Assembly: GCA_947623455.1 (NCBI GenBank)
Contig: OX392527.1
Location: 29,690,201 to 29,754,200, forward strand
Reading direction: 5' to 3'
DNA length: 64,000 nucleotides
DNA from: Mimachlamys varia
Lineage: Eukaryota > Mollusca > Bivalvia > Pectinida > Pectinidae
The notes under the pieces were generated by a model. The model saw only the letters and a program-made list of their open reading frames with translations. It ran no database searches and had not been told where the DNA came from. Of the stretch, positions 12,401 to 27,400 are shown piece by piece (position 1 is the stretch's first letter; each line of letters opens with the position of its first letter). The position numbers were made by a program, and so were the translations under genes.

Positions 12401-15400
12401 TCGGAGCTTCCTCTGTGCCCCTCCCTCTGTTTACCTATTACAGGAGCTTCATGTGCCCCTCCTCTGTTTACCTAGTACATGGGCGTCCTGTGGCCCCTCC
12501 CTGTGTATCTCTTCAAGAATATCGCCTGTGGATGCAGCATGTGCCGGGCCTCGTCGTTTGTGGACGGGCAATGCATATTTTTCACGCAGGTCCATCATGC
12601 TGACACTGGTATCTGCCCTGTATGGTGGGGGGCTACACAACACATGCAATAGAATTAGACCATACAAACAACACATGCTCAAATCACCTAGTAGGTACCA
12701 ATGCTCAGCATCCTGGAGAAAAACAAGTCCAGCATAACCATTAATATTTCATACATGCCAAATGCAAATTTTGATAAAATTGATAATTTTGGAATTATTG
12801 TGTCATATTTTGACTGATTTAGGTTAACATGCATTTGTTCAGCCAACTGAATTTGTCTTGGAAAATTACCAGAACTGTTAAACCATGAGTTTTAAAGATG
12901 TCATGCCAAGCAATCGTTAGCTATAGTTGTTTATTAAGGTACAATCAAGATGTTATTAGATAAAGAAACAGCATTCTGTTAAATCAAGATGAAATCACAA
13001 AGAACATGACATGGGTAATATGTTCATTGATGCAAATACACTCAACCAAATTGCAACGTCCTGGGGTATGTGAAAATGTCCTGTTACATTTAAAGAGAAC
13101 TCCAATGGGTGAGTTTCTTAATTACCAAAGGAAACCTGTAGTAGATGAACAAGTCCCCTTTATAAAAAAAACAAAGTGGATGGGTGTGGTCTATTACCTT
13201 AAGTTCTATCTATAAACAAGACTTACTGAGGAAGGGTAGTTTTACATCAGGTTTTTGGTAGAGTAGAGCTAGTTTCTTTAAACTAGAAAAGTCTGTGAGA
13301 CATAAATGCCCCCTTCCCCCATATGAAATTAGTTCTTCATTATTATTATGTATGCAAAGTTTGATGACAATCAGATCAGTAGTTATTTAAATAAGCTGGT
13401 TACATTGTCAAGTAAATTCCTTTTAACAGACACAGGAAATACATAGATCCCTGCTTCATACTTTTATTGCTGTAGAGCCCTATTACTTTCTTTTTAGTAT
13501 CAAACAGCACTATTCAGAAAATCAAAACACAAAAAAACATGAGTTATTGGTTGTCATTGTTACATAACCACAGGCACTCAGTATGTAAATCTGACCTCAG
13601 AACACACAACAGCAGCCTACAGAGGGTTACAAACCTGCCATGGTCTCTAAACCTACCGAAAACATATTTCGAATACATGCCAGGACTATACTGAAGTTAT
13701 GACACTATGTTGTGTTTAATATATAATTGAACAAAAAAATAAATATGTCTGTGAATATAAATATACACAAAAATGTGTACCATGAAACTATCTAATCCGA
13801 AACTGCTTTAAAACTACCAAGGAAAGTACCAGTGAACATTTTGTGCTATACAATATATATAGCTAGTACAGCATACATGAGAATCTGTAAGAATTGATTT
13901 TGATATCAACATCCAAAATTTCAATAATTATGTTTGAGTTAAATACCTCATGGTGCAAATTTAATTTTCCTGCATTTTATAAATAATTAAAAAAAAATAA
14001 CAATAATTCAAATCCCACAAAAATATAACTGTTTTTACACTCTAGAACAGACAGATTAAGTTAAATAGAGTAAATAGATAGAGGCTGCATGACAATAAAG
14101 CAATGAACATTTTCTCATTCTCTTTCCAAGGTATCAGCAAATACATGTACACCATCTTACACTCATGCTTACTTGGTGACACACTCTAGTGTTACTTACA
14201 GTGAGTATGGGATTGGCTGCCGGTCAGTTGTCATAGCAACAACTGCACTGTGTCCATCTTCACTTCCAAAGCTTGCCTTAAAACAATGGAATTATAATAG
14301 TTTATTTATCATAAGGGACTAACCAGTGACCTAGTCATATATTCATATTACAACATCACTGTATAGTTACTTCCCCTGTTCTGGTTAATTTTGCTTCATA
14401 TCTTACCAACAGCTGATGTCATTTAAGGATATACCTGCATGCCATGTGTGTGTTTGAGTGCAAAAGGCTGGGTATGTTGGTGGACCTGCCTTATTGTGAT
14501 AACATCAATCTGACACCAACTTTACAGTGCTATCAGAATCTTCCTGAAATGCCATGCCATAGAAACCAAGCAAATTATTCTACCAAGTCAATAACAATAA
14601 ACTAATCAGTATGTGGATATGACTTTAACAGTTACCTCCCCTGTTATGTACATATTGTGTAACATGTAATATGGTTACCTCCCCTGTAATGTATATTTTA
14701 ATACATACCTGTGGACTTTCTTCCTCTTCCAAGTCTACAGCCTGGGTCTCAAACGTTGAATCCGTATCCATAGACAGATCTGTAAGGGAGGGTATAATGA
14801 TACAGCTTAGAGCTATAGTATAAAGGAGGCCACAGACAAATATTCCAGGAACACAGAGTATGTTGGAGATTATACACGCTTTCCATGAGATTGCACAAAG
14901 AATAGAATGATTACAATTAATCACTAAGAATGTAAATATTGCAATAAATTATAAATCTTTGATAGGCTTTTACACCAGTTAAGTAGTATCAAGTTTACCC
15001 GATCCTTGGGCATCCAGCTGTGCCTCTCTGGCCTTCATTTTCAGCTGAAATCGATGTTGCATGGTGGAAAACTGCAACAGGTACCTTCCCCTGTAAACGA
15101 AGACCACTTTCAATGTCCGTATATCGAAATATAAAATTGGAACTTAAAATGAATGTTTTAACACGTTTTTTTTTACCAGAATTAGATCTACTAAGAAATC
15201 TAAAGTAATGTATCTAAAAAATAATCATCATAACTTTGTGAATGCATTCTTGTCAAATACGTAACATTTAACAAAGGCCACTTATGCACGTGCAAACATT
15301 TTTCATGAGCTGCCTTTTCATAAACAAGAGGATGTCAGTGCCTGCACCCTTACTTGCGGTAGCTGTTTGTGTAGTAATTCATCTTTGTAGGTTTGCCCTG

Positions 15401-18400
15401 ACCGTGGTCTGGTTTCGGTTGAATGCTGAAGCGGCGCTTGTTGAATGATATCTTCTGGACCATGTTCCATGCATACTGCTGGTCGATGGCTCGCTGTAGG
15501 CCCTGGTTCTCAGCCAGCACCATACATTTCACCGTGATTCCCATCCACAACACACTCGTGGTGTCATTCTTGTTCTGGGGAAATCAACATCAGCAACAAA
15601 TTGTTACCATGCACCTAATTTGCTAGTGAGTATTTTGAGATACAGATTATATTTTGGTATAACAGCATTTTTCTTGATGGAATATTTGACATTTTACCAC
15701 AATCTGAACAACACAGGATACTCTTTGAAAAAGAAAAAAAACAAAGTTGATAATTTCATTGTCATAATCTACACTACTGTATTAAATCAGCATTAAAAGT
15801 CTATCATTTTCCCCAACATTAAAAATTCATTAAAATTTCAGTAAAAATGTGTATAAATAAGGGCAATAATTTTATTATGGAAATATTTGCTTGATCATTA
15901 ATGAGGTTAAAATACTTTTGTACCTTCAGTTTAATTATCATTAAATGTATGCGTGCAGTATTGCTATATGATTCGTTTAAATTCCGTCTAACTTTCATCA
16001 TAATGTTATTTCATGTATGATGAATTACAGGTGAAAATAGTTCCATCTTATGTCTTACAGTATGTAAAAATTTGTAATTGGTTCCTACAGAGTTGTCTGC
16101 TAAGAGTATGAATTGATGTTTATTGGTGTGATGCCTACCTTCAGCAGTTTGTAGAAGTGGACTCCATACTCTGGTAACTGTTGGGCTATCTGTAAATTAC
16201 ACACAAAATCATAAACTATTATCATGGAAAACTGGTTACCTCGGAAGTTATTACTGAAGCAATTCATTTCATCAGAACCAGAAAGGTCACTTCAATTATG
16301 GCAACATGTCAGAATAATTTGGATATGTACTGTTTTGTTATTATAATATTATATTGTATCATAGTTATACTATGCCATTGTTTAATTTAAGAAAAAAATT
16401 TGATTATTTTTCCATTATTTTCCTTTGTACCAAAATGACTATTAATCCATTCGACAAAACTTTCAAACAGTAAGTCTTCTTTTACATATATTTATCAAGA
16501 AATCAATTTCCTTTTTTACTTCTGACAATCCTGACTTTACCTTGATGAATTCCAATTCGCCCTTGGTCTCGCCCAAGCCTGCTGCCCTCTGGTGGAAGTC
16601 TGGGGTGTTATCGCGGATGTAGCCGACGCCCACACGCTTTACTATCCTCTGTGGGTAGTAGTGCTCTGCCATGAAATAGTTCCGCCCCATGGTGTCGTGG
16701 TCGTAGTCGCCATACTCCACTTGTAGTGCGAGGGCCGACAGTGTGAGGGCCTTGTCCTCATTACACATGGTACGCTCCTCCAGTAAGTCGTGGCGCAGTT
16801 GTAGGTACAACAAGTGCCGTGAGATCTGGTGCCTGCATGGGGAGTCAGGGAATGATTTGAATCAAGGGTAACATGTCACTGTTCACAATGTTTATACATA
16901 GAACAAAGTATACAATTTGTATACATGTATTTACTTTAGGTCACGTGTACATATGTCACATTTTCATACTTTCAAGATTTTAACAAATTTCCAAACCACT
17001 TTTATGTACACAACCCAAAGGGTTTCTACGTTGCTTCTATCTAACTGTTATATTAACTTGTAAAACATTAATATCAACATGTCATTATAGAGAGGTGATA
17101 CATACATTGTGATGTATTTGGCTTAGCTATTAATTTTGAAATTTGATGAAACAGAAATGCATAATAAAAGAATGGACAAAACATATTTCTAAATTCTGAA
17201 ACTGTATCATTTATTGATAAAGACATATATCAATGTTTATATTCTGTATATAATTTCAATATTATGTGAATCACTTATCGTACCTGAAGAGGAGAATGTT
17301 GTCAGGGTAGAACTTGACACGGAGATACAGCGTGAACGTGATGGTAGGCAGGTTGCCTTTCCAACCCTCCTTCCAGCCCTCTGGTGCCACCTTGTGTAGC
17401 TTCATCTCAGGGTCCACAAAGAAGTGCTCTCCATCTGTACAACAAAGTATCAGTGGCTACAGGAACACACACATACTTGTGACTCTTACAATCCCCCTCC
17501 AGGCAGTATAATGTTTGCAGGATGTGCATATGATATATAAAATATTGCAACAACGTAATGTTGAGAAAGTGCAAAACGTTTAGTTATGTCATGACTTTTT
17601 TCCCTCTCACATATGCTAAGTTTTTTTCCTAACCAGTACAAGCAATGATATCTTGAAAAATTTAATACTGAAAATAACAACATCTGAAAAGATTTTGTTT
17701 TCAGGACTTTCCACTGACTTATAGATTATTCTATCTAATTCTTTATCTTATTATGTTTATACTTCTGACTTACCACTGACATAGGTGAGACCAAAGAAGA
17801 AGAATTCAGGAAGTTCTATGTGTGTGATGACCGACTCAAATAGCTGTTGACCGGTGGTGCTGGGGTCACACATGGCTTCCAACTTCTGACCAGTCAGAAG
17901 GACTATTACCACCCGCCTTGCATGAGATGGGTTCTTCAGGCTCTGGGGAGACAAACATATAAAACATGAAACATAAACAAGGTCTGGCTTTAGGCTATGT
18001 TTGGATCTGTTGTGGAGTCAAATTCATTGGCAAAACTAGATATTAATTTTCACAATGTTCAGTTTCAGGTTCAATTAATTTGCAGGTCACCATACAGAGA
18101 ACTGCAATACTTCTGTATGCTTTGTCCATTAAAAAACTTTAATATTATTCTGAATTGAAATTGCATTTCATCCCAGAAATCAATTAAAGTAGCAATTAAA
18201 TCATGTTTTCTAATGTTTTAATAGATTGCTAAAATACATTAGAATGCACTTAAAACCATAATTCAATGGGAGTTGAATATACATGTAATTGCAATTACCG
18301 TAAAAACTCGTGTAATCTGCGCACTTTTTTAAGGGAAATTAAAATCAAATAGTTGGGGGTGCGTAAATTACAATGATATAGATGTGTGTCAAGTTTTTTT

Positions 18401-21400
18401 TCAGTGAAAGATCGAGAAATCTGAAGGACGCCGCCATATTGGAAAGTCGGGATTGTTTCCTTTGAACACAAGATCCAGACGACGCAAGCAGAATAAATAA
18501 ATTAATATTAAAAACATTCAAAATATATACTGTATTTGTGTTGTTATTCATGAATTACACGGGAATTGACGATAAGTTATTTATGATTGACGTCCCGATG
18601 TTATTTGGACCAGGCCAGAGTTGAGACGGCCGCTCGGCATACAACGTTTATTTGATAAGTAATTAGAATTAGGTAAACAAAACATTTAACGCAAATACAG
18701 GCATTCTATTTCACTCGTGTGGTCATCTAAAACCATAGTTTATCTAATAGTTTAGGAAAAATCAGGTATTGATATTGCCGATAAATATTCCGACCACGGT
18801 AAAAGTTTCGTCTCATTATCACTTTGACATACTTTCGTTTTCAGTTCCAGACGAATAATCACTAAAGGCGTGTCCAATTAAGTTCCTTGCTTTTCTTCTC
18901 GTAATTCTGCAGCCATTTCAATTGTACTTGCAACATCTTCGGCAGTAAATATTTCAAAATGTCATCGAATTCGCAAAATCGAAAGTCGCCATTGCGTTCT
19001 ACGTGAGTAACTTTCGTAGTAAATTCTTTGGTTTTCGCGGGAATATCGTGTCATGTGATGCCTTTATGAATGGAAATTTCCATTACTATTTCGGTCGCCA
19101 GAGTCGCGTGATACATTCGGCCAATCAAAACCGTCGTAACATGTTTTCTATACCAATCGTAAAATCGCTTCTTCACGACCGTCGGAACCACAAGGATGGC
19201 GGACGATGTCTCATAAAAGCAATAACAGAGACCACATGAAGCAAATAAAGCGCGTAAAGGCGTTAACAGGGGCCGAGGAGTTTACCGTAAGAGTTATAAC
19301 ATTTACACATATTATTAATTAATGCAACGTAACGTTTATGCCATACCATCTATGCTGTTACCGCTAATTATCGCAACAATGCTTTCACCGTCTCCACGTG
19401 GTCGCCTTTGTGTTTACATTAGATATAACCAATCAAAGGTAGCCTATTATCGAGGACTGAGAGCGTGTCAAAAAAGGCAATTTTTCATTGGTCAACCCGT
19501 AGGACTGTCTTAGGCCTGTACCCGTGTGACAGCGGTAGCCTAATTATACCAAGCCGTCAGAATGGGTTTTAATGAAAGTAATTATCGTCTAATTGATCAG
19601 GAGAACACTTCTAAGGTAATTACCGTTTAAACAAGATACCCTACTCAATGAGATCAGTATAATTGTGCCTTTAGTTACACCTGTCGTCGATAATTACATG
19701 TCAGCTTGACCGAGGATGGTTTTTGATCGACCAGGCGTGTGTAGGGTCCGGTAGGCACAAAATACGTTTTTCTTATACTTGCTAATAATTATGCATTTTT
19801 CTAATAAATGAATAACACAAACTCATCCATGTTTTTTTTTATTTACTGGAGAAAATCGTCACCTAAAAAGAGAAAAAAGAATATTGAATGACATGAGAAC
19901 GAGACAAATTAATGGTCGTCAACTTTGCGATTTTTTCGATTTTTTTTGGTGCGTAAATTATATTGATATAGACCTTTTTCCAGCAGTTTTGGGGTGATTT
20001 TTAGGGTGCGCAAATTACACTGGTGCGTAGATTACACGAGTTTTTACGGTAAATGTGAAAAATGTTATTAAAATTCCCATTATTATTGCAGAGCAGATTC
20101 TTAAATTCAAATATGAACCTGTAATGGTCTTTTTAATTGCAATGAAAATTTGATGAAATCTACTGCTACCACAATTTTCATTACTTTTGTTCATATAACA
20201 GAATGTATTAAAATGTCATCTCACATATTTAAATTGTTATCAAGTACCCATTGAAGTTATTTCAATTTCACTTCAAATATGTCATTACTTTGGTAAATTT
20301 TAATTGCTGTAAATGCAATAAATCATGTATTAATTGTTTTATATCAATTTAAAATCCATTAGAATCATTTTAATACATATTACTTTATCATTTGTTTCTT
20401 TTGACTGCATTAATTTTCTATTAATATTTATCAAAAATAATGGTATTCAAGTTTTCATTGACGTTGCCAATTGTTTTAATAACAAGTTCATGCCTATTAA
20501 TTTGGTAATTTCTCCATTAAAAGTTAATGCAAAAATATATTGTTACAAAGTAATTGTTTTCTTTTCTTTGATTTATTCAATTGGCAATGCATGCAGTAGT
20601 GCTATAATATCTAACACAAAAGTACATCTTATTTTTCATTCTGAAGTAAATTTTCCTATGATTGTTCTTGTCATCTCTTACTAAATCATTTAATGACCCC
20701 CCTCCCCCTTTTCAAAACAAAACCCCATCAAATTTCTACTTTAACAATTATATAGTTAGAAAAAGTATCTAAACATTGAATTTGTTTACAGGTTAATTTT
20801 TCAAATTTGTGAGATACATGTACATTGTTGTGTAAGAAGTAAGACATGAAAAACACTTACCTCCCCTTGTAAAGGAATTGGCACTCTAATGATTGGTTTG
20901 CTGGCTTTGTGAACAAATTCTGGACCATAATATTCCTGTAAAAAATGATAGAATACATTTGTTTTCAATTAAAATATGTCCCTTTATGGTCATGCAAACT
21001 AAGTTAATGCTACAACTTATTGATGGAGTTTCATGATCAGTTTACAAATAAATATACATTTTTAAGGATTAACACAGAAATTAAATGAATGGAACATGAA
21101 TAATTTGTGAAGTTAAAATATCACTATATTGTAGCAGTAGTATACTGACCCTGGGTTTCCGTGGTGATGAGTTGGTGTGAGGAACTCTGACCTTGGCCTT
21201 GGCACCCCTCTCCGGCAATGAATGGTGACCTTGATCAGTGGATCTGAAATAAAGGACATTTCTTTCACAGATTTGACAGATCAAACAATATTAATATCAA
21301 TTTTTTTTATGTTCATGTAATGTCAGGAATTAAGATAGAAGATGTGTCTTCTCTCAACTGAACAAGCCACAATGTTATTGGTAGGGATATACCGTATAGC

Positions 21401-24400
21401 GGAAAATTTTGTCTGGGCTTTAATTTGGCGGGTCCATATATTGATCCCCAAAATTTAACCCGTCAAATATTAACACCGCCAATTAAAAAGAATTAAGAGA
21501 AAATTTTCATTCTGACTGTTATTTACCTTCGATTACTCCTGTTGCTCCGTTAACCCCCGAGAGTATAACGAGTGGTGCATATTGTTGGTATAATACACAA
21601 CAAATTTAATAAACATGGATAGGATATATGTTAATAACTCATTAATCTATATATCCCGGTAGGTAATATATATATGCTTAACGCCAAATTAAAACCCTTG
21701 ATTTTTGAAAAACACCAAGTTTTAACCCGCGAAAATTAAACTTTCACATTTCATGACCAAATCGCCAAATTTTATGTATATAGAAGGGTAGTGCTGCTAA
21801 AAACATTTGCTTGCTACATACTTTATTATTTGTACCAATTGTGTTGCATTTCTCTAATGAAATCAAAGTAATTGTAATATGATTTTCGTTTGGTTAATAT
21901 CATGGGTGATGTTTAAATTTCTGATCTACAGAAAATGGTATACATATAGATACACTGTGAAACCAAGCACCAGCATTACTTCTATCAAAGGAAAATAGGA
22001 CTGTAATTACACAATGGGAAACTAAAAATACTTCTGACATTTCCGAGGTTATTAAATGCTAAATAAACAGTTTTGGGACCTCAAGCCTCAGGCTGAATAC
22101 AGGGATAGTGTATTACCAACTGGCAGCAGGATAACATTACCGAATGTTATGTATGACTCATGCCCTGGAGAATCTCTCTGTAGCTCCATCAGGTCCCGCC
22201 CTATACCATCCCAGCAATGCCCTAAGTTTCACTGATACAACACTAGCCCTGTCATCCTATCTCCTAATAACGCTGTCCAATATTCAGTTGTATATATACA
22301 GTTAAGTACATTGCATGAGCCTCTATATCTCCCAACATTTAGAAGTTATATTTAAACCCTATATGATATAAATTTATACATTAAAACTTTTGGAAGTGAA
22401 CTACAAAGTGAGGACAGATGTAGTCCATTGAAGTGTGGCCTAATTAGTGGTTCATGTCTAAGTTACGATCTAGATGTTGTAAAGGTATGATAGATAACGT
22501 ATTTCCCCTCCTAATGTTAATGGTCAATTATAGGTCTGATTGGTGTCGAGACTTGTTCCTCCTACAAACTACGTTAACCTTCACTTATAATGATAAACAT
22601 TGAACCACATCACCTCATCATACTACACGCATACCACTCCCCATACAGTAACGGCAAACAAAATCACACATCTCTACACCTCTTGATCAATTCTAGCACA
22701 CAGCACACAAAATCTCATTACACACAACTACCCCTCATAACCAATTCATCTAACACACAATTACCCCTCATAACCAATTCATCTAAAACACAACTGAACC
22801 CCTCATAACCAATTCATCTAAAACACAAATACCCCTCATAACCAATTCATCTAAAACACAACTGAACCCCTCATAACCAATTCATCTAAAACACAAATAC
22901 CCCTCATGACCAATTCATCTAACACACAACTGAACCCCTCATAACCAATTCATCTAAAACACAACTGAACCCCTCATAACCAATTCATCTAAAACACAAC
23001 TGAACCCCTCATGACCAATTCATCTAAAACACAACTGAACCCCTCATGACCAATTCATCTAAAACACAACTGAACCCCTCATAACCAATTCATCTAAAAC
23101 ACAACTGAACCCCCCATAACCAATTCATCTAAACCACAACTACCCCTCATGACCAATTCATCTAAAACACAACTGAACCCCTCATAACCAATTCATCTAA
23201 ACCACAACTGAACCCCTCATAACCAATTCATCTAAAACACAACTGAACCCCTCATAACCAATTCATCCAACACACAACTACCCCTCATAACCAATTCATC
23301 TAAAACACAACTGAACCCCTCAAAATCAATTCATCTAACACACAACTACCCCTCATGACCAATTCATCTAACAAACAAATACCCCTCATGACCAATTCAT
23401 TTAACACTCAAATACCCCTCATAACCAATTCATCTAACAGACAGTCACAGCACACATACTCTCATTACACACAAATATCCCTAGACCTAATCATTCATAC
23501 ACACATGTGCAGAAGCAACTTACAAAATCTCATTATACACATAAACCATTAAGAGTATTTTGAAGAACAATCAACTACTTTCTGTAATGAAAATGTGTTT
23601 TCCAACCCCTGTATCAGACTTAATCACTTAAAAGTATATGTAGGTATACTGTCAGGTGAATTGGGTACCCTGGCATTGAGTACACATAACTAATCAATGT
23701 TGTATCTGAGAAATAACTGATGGCAGGGCAAGCCTGACATTAGCCTAATCTGGTGCCAGCATCAGATGAGGTTTGTTGGTTCAACGATAATTCAGATGTT
23801 TCCTGCCCCCTAGCCATGGATCTATGAGATACTAGAAAGTCTTTCACTGGCCTACCTTAGATGAACCTTATTGGTGCACGAAGCCTATAAGTCCTCAAAG
23901 AAACGTGATGTTCTAAATCTTACTAAGCTCCCGCCTACAGACATTTCAGATATAGTTTGCTGTATCCCATCCCCATATGCTTTAATCTACTTTAAATCTT
24001 TGACCAGATATTGTAGTCTTTATTATTTGAGATACAATTTCCTGCTCAAAATCATTATATATATAAATACAGTACATTTTTTCCTTTATTTTACTTTCTT
24101 TATCTTTTTAAAATTAAGCTGTGAAGAATATACATTGTATATCTTCAATTTCAAAACCCTTGTTTCACTTATAAGAAGTTTTATTTTAATATTGGTGATC
24201 CATTCACATGACAACAAAAGGGATTAGTTCCCTATATATTGGCCAACACTTGGCCTGGCCCCCCTATATTTTATATTTGTATGACTTTCAAATTCATGGT
24301 TACATCAAAAACTTATATAATTATCATATACATACTAAATCTTTAATTGAGTACCCAATCGTGACTCTGCCTACGTTATACAATAGCATGTAAGTTTAAA

Positions 24401-27400
24401 ATTGCTTGCAGTTTGTACCACAATATAATTATATAATCACTGTGACATAACAAAATGTACATCCTTAAGACATGTTTTACTGTGAATCATTGCATTTTTG
24501 TAGTCTTTACCAATTTATCGTGTATTTATAAAATTCCATGAACTGCATCTGTGTTCAGAGCAAGCCTATCCCTATAGGTAATGAATTATATAGCCTGGTG
24601 GATCCATATAATGTTCTACAGCTAGAGCTGCGAGGGCACAAAAGATGCATTTTACATCCCTTCCTCTCGATAATAGATAAAATAGCCACATCATTTTCCC
24701 TACTCACCAAATATTTTGGTGTATCCACTTATCTTTCTTACAAGAAAAACCAAAATACTCTGAGACAAGTGAGCATGCAGTTGGTGTCGGGTAACGACAT
24801 AAACACATGAACACTGACAGTGATGGTACCTTCTAGCACACACATTTTTATGCACATGCCTGTTGAGGCAGATACGTTGTCGCCTTATTTCCCACATATC
24901 CTATCAGGTAGATATCCATTGTGAACCAGAAACACCCCACAGGAGTCGGGGTGAGGAGGGGGGCACCTTCTGGTGTGGGCTGTATCACAGACATGAGAGA
25001 ACTACAGTTCAGACTCCATGATTAATACAGGTATTCCTTTACCTGGAGACTCAAGGCTGACCCAGTTATACCCAACACATACCTACAGCCACTGTTGTTA
25101 GACATCAAATATTTATCACCACCAGCAACTCCATACACACATGTAATTAATGGCACTTTTGATTTCCAAATCTCATATAATATTAAAACAGTGGTCAATA
25201 TATCGACGGCATAAAACATTTGGCTTGAGTCTTTGAGTTCATCATATAGTTACACCTGTATTGTATATTATTGCCCAAGGGAAATCAGAAAAACACAAAA
25301 CATTGAATGTTCTGCAATACAGCTATTTAAGTACGGTAAAACATGACCTATAAAACCTCTATTATAACTTCAATGATAATAAGAGTTAAAATCAATTGTA
25401 AATGTTAAAGATTCCAATTGAAATGACTTCTTTTTTATTTCAATGATGAAATTGAAACCTCCAATATTTATCCATATTTGCCAAAATTAATACTTAATAC
25501 TATCTATATAAATGGCCTATACTAATAACTGATAAATAGTGGTTTAATTAGTGTACACAGACAGCATCAGCATCAGTTGTTCAAAGAGTGATTAGGTTAA
25601 ATCACTATTACACAACATTTTTCAAACTTAAATTATTCTGTCAATATACAATGGTAAAATCTTAAAATTTGCATGTAAATTGCCTCTATTAGATATTTTA
25701 TATCTGTAAAGTTGTAACTAAATCTAGGGTTTCACTGTAAAGTTACAGGAAAAATAAAATTTTTGCTAATCACTCAATTAATCTAGGATTTCATTTTAAA
25801 GTTACAGGAAAAATAAAATTTGCGCTAATCACTCATTAATCTGATCGCCTTTTTAACAACTGGGCCATCTATAATTGTGACTATAAAAGTTAACAGTGAT
25901 AGGGTTATTTCCAATATTGGATGGATTGAAGGTTCACCTGTTCAGATAGATTAGAGTAAGTAAAGAGATCGCCAAAGTGAGATCTGGAGACCCGATTTAA
26001 TGGCCGACTTTAACTGAATTTACAGGTCTTAGTGTCAGTATCTGTTCTGACAGATAACTTTTGAATTCCATCTGATAAATCTGGTTATACTAACACAATG
26101 CTGACAGCTCGCCATCTATTTTTAAGATCATTACAACATTTTTGGGACTGTTGCCAGAACCTTTGTGATTTTGGTCACAGACTGTAGATCTAGAGTACAG
26201 AAAGTGATTAGACGACTGGAGAGGTACAGTATTGGAATAAGTTACACAGAAACAGGATAACTTACTGTAAAAGATGTGCATTGATTAGGTTGCCTTACAA
26301 GCGTGAGCTGTAGGGAATTTCCCTTTAGCTCAGTCGGTAGAGCATCGGGCTGGAGAGCCAATGGTCACGGGTTCGAGCCCCAGCGACGGCACTATCTTTA
26401 TCACTTTTCCTCGTCCTATTACAAACTGGTGCCGATGACCCTCCCCGTTTCAAGGAGGAGAAGCCTTGGCGGGGAGTCAAAGAACCTGGGTTGGGGATTT
26501 AGGAAAAAGGGGGGAATAGTGTAAAAGATGTGCATTGATTAGGTTGCCTTACAAGCGTGAGCTGTAGAGAAATTCCCTTTAGCTCAGTCGGTAGAGCATT
26601 GGGCTGGAGAGCCAAGGGTTGCCGGTTCGAGCCCCAGCGACGGCACTATCTTTATCACTTTTCCTCGTCCTATTACATTACATAGAAACATACTGCAATA
26701 CATCCTTAACTAATTCACCTCAAAGACTTTATTGAACTATTCCAATTCAAAGGTTGGAATAGCCCATTATGACATTTCAGAGGTGAATGGGTTAATTAGC
26801 ACTTTAGTGTGGGAGTTTCATTCTGTACTTTATGCCTAAATTTACAGGACAAACACCTACATGTATATACTTCAATGGGCACTCCTGCTTTATACATGGG
26901 GAAAATTGATCTAACCATCTCAAATTCTTTACTGTATAGATGAACGAAGACCAAAAAACCACAAATTTCTGTGAAAGAGTTCTGGCCTACCTCAAAGGGT
27001 AATCTTGTTGGTAGGATGAGAATTCACTGCTGACGATGCTCTCCCTGTCCGAGTCTCGTCCCACCCGCAGGGCCATCTCCGACCCATACTGCATGTGTAG
27101 CCCCGGCAGGTAGGCACCTGTAACAGTAGGGGATCAGTTTAGGACTGGGTAGCCATTGTTTGTATTATCAGATCTAAATAAACTTTTATTTCATTAGATT
27201 AGGTCAAAATTGTACAGGCACACTGGTTATGAAACAAAACACATTATTTCCTTTATCTGTGCATTATAGAGGACAATAAGTATATCAATTACTGAAAAAA
27301 AATCCATCTCCCAGTTTTGAAATGTCAATGTCGAATTAAAAAAGAGTGAAAATTTTAGATAATACAATTACACACACTGAAACTCGAAAAACTTTACAAG

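Larger units (their letters stand above)
26266..26677. repeat. 254-bp direct duplication, 1.6 copies, each with a tRNA-like segment
   Basis: TGTAAAAGATGTGCATTGAT starts both copies, 254 bases apart, and similarity continues to TCCTCGTCCTATTACA in both. The first copy holds an extra ~100 bp segment between the tRNA-like part and the start of the second copy. Confidence 0.85.

Noticed and set aside
11427..12737. Long + strand open frames (up to 334 codons) of Leu/Pro/Ser/Tyr repeats
   Set aside because: All three frames are open only because the 37-bp unit has no stop and rotates frame. They lie antisense in an intron and end with the array.
14213..14227. 14-bp match TGGCTGCCGGTCAG between the exon at 14200-14276 and 50090
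   Set aside because: No similarity beyond the short word and no splice-compatible exon at 50090. Probably chance.
20334..20684. 116-codon + open frame
   Set aside because: Low-complexity Ile/Phe/Asn-rich translation of AT-rich intron, antisense to the gene, with no motif.
26319..26391. Functional tRNA-Ser (GGA at the anticodon position)
   Set aside because: The acceptor stem does not pair, the T stem is weak and there is no long variable arm as Ser tRNAs require.
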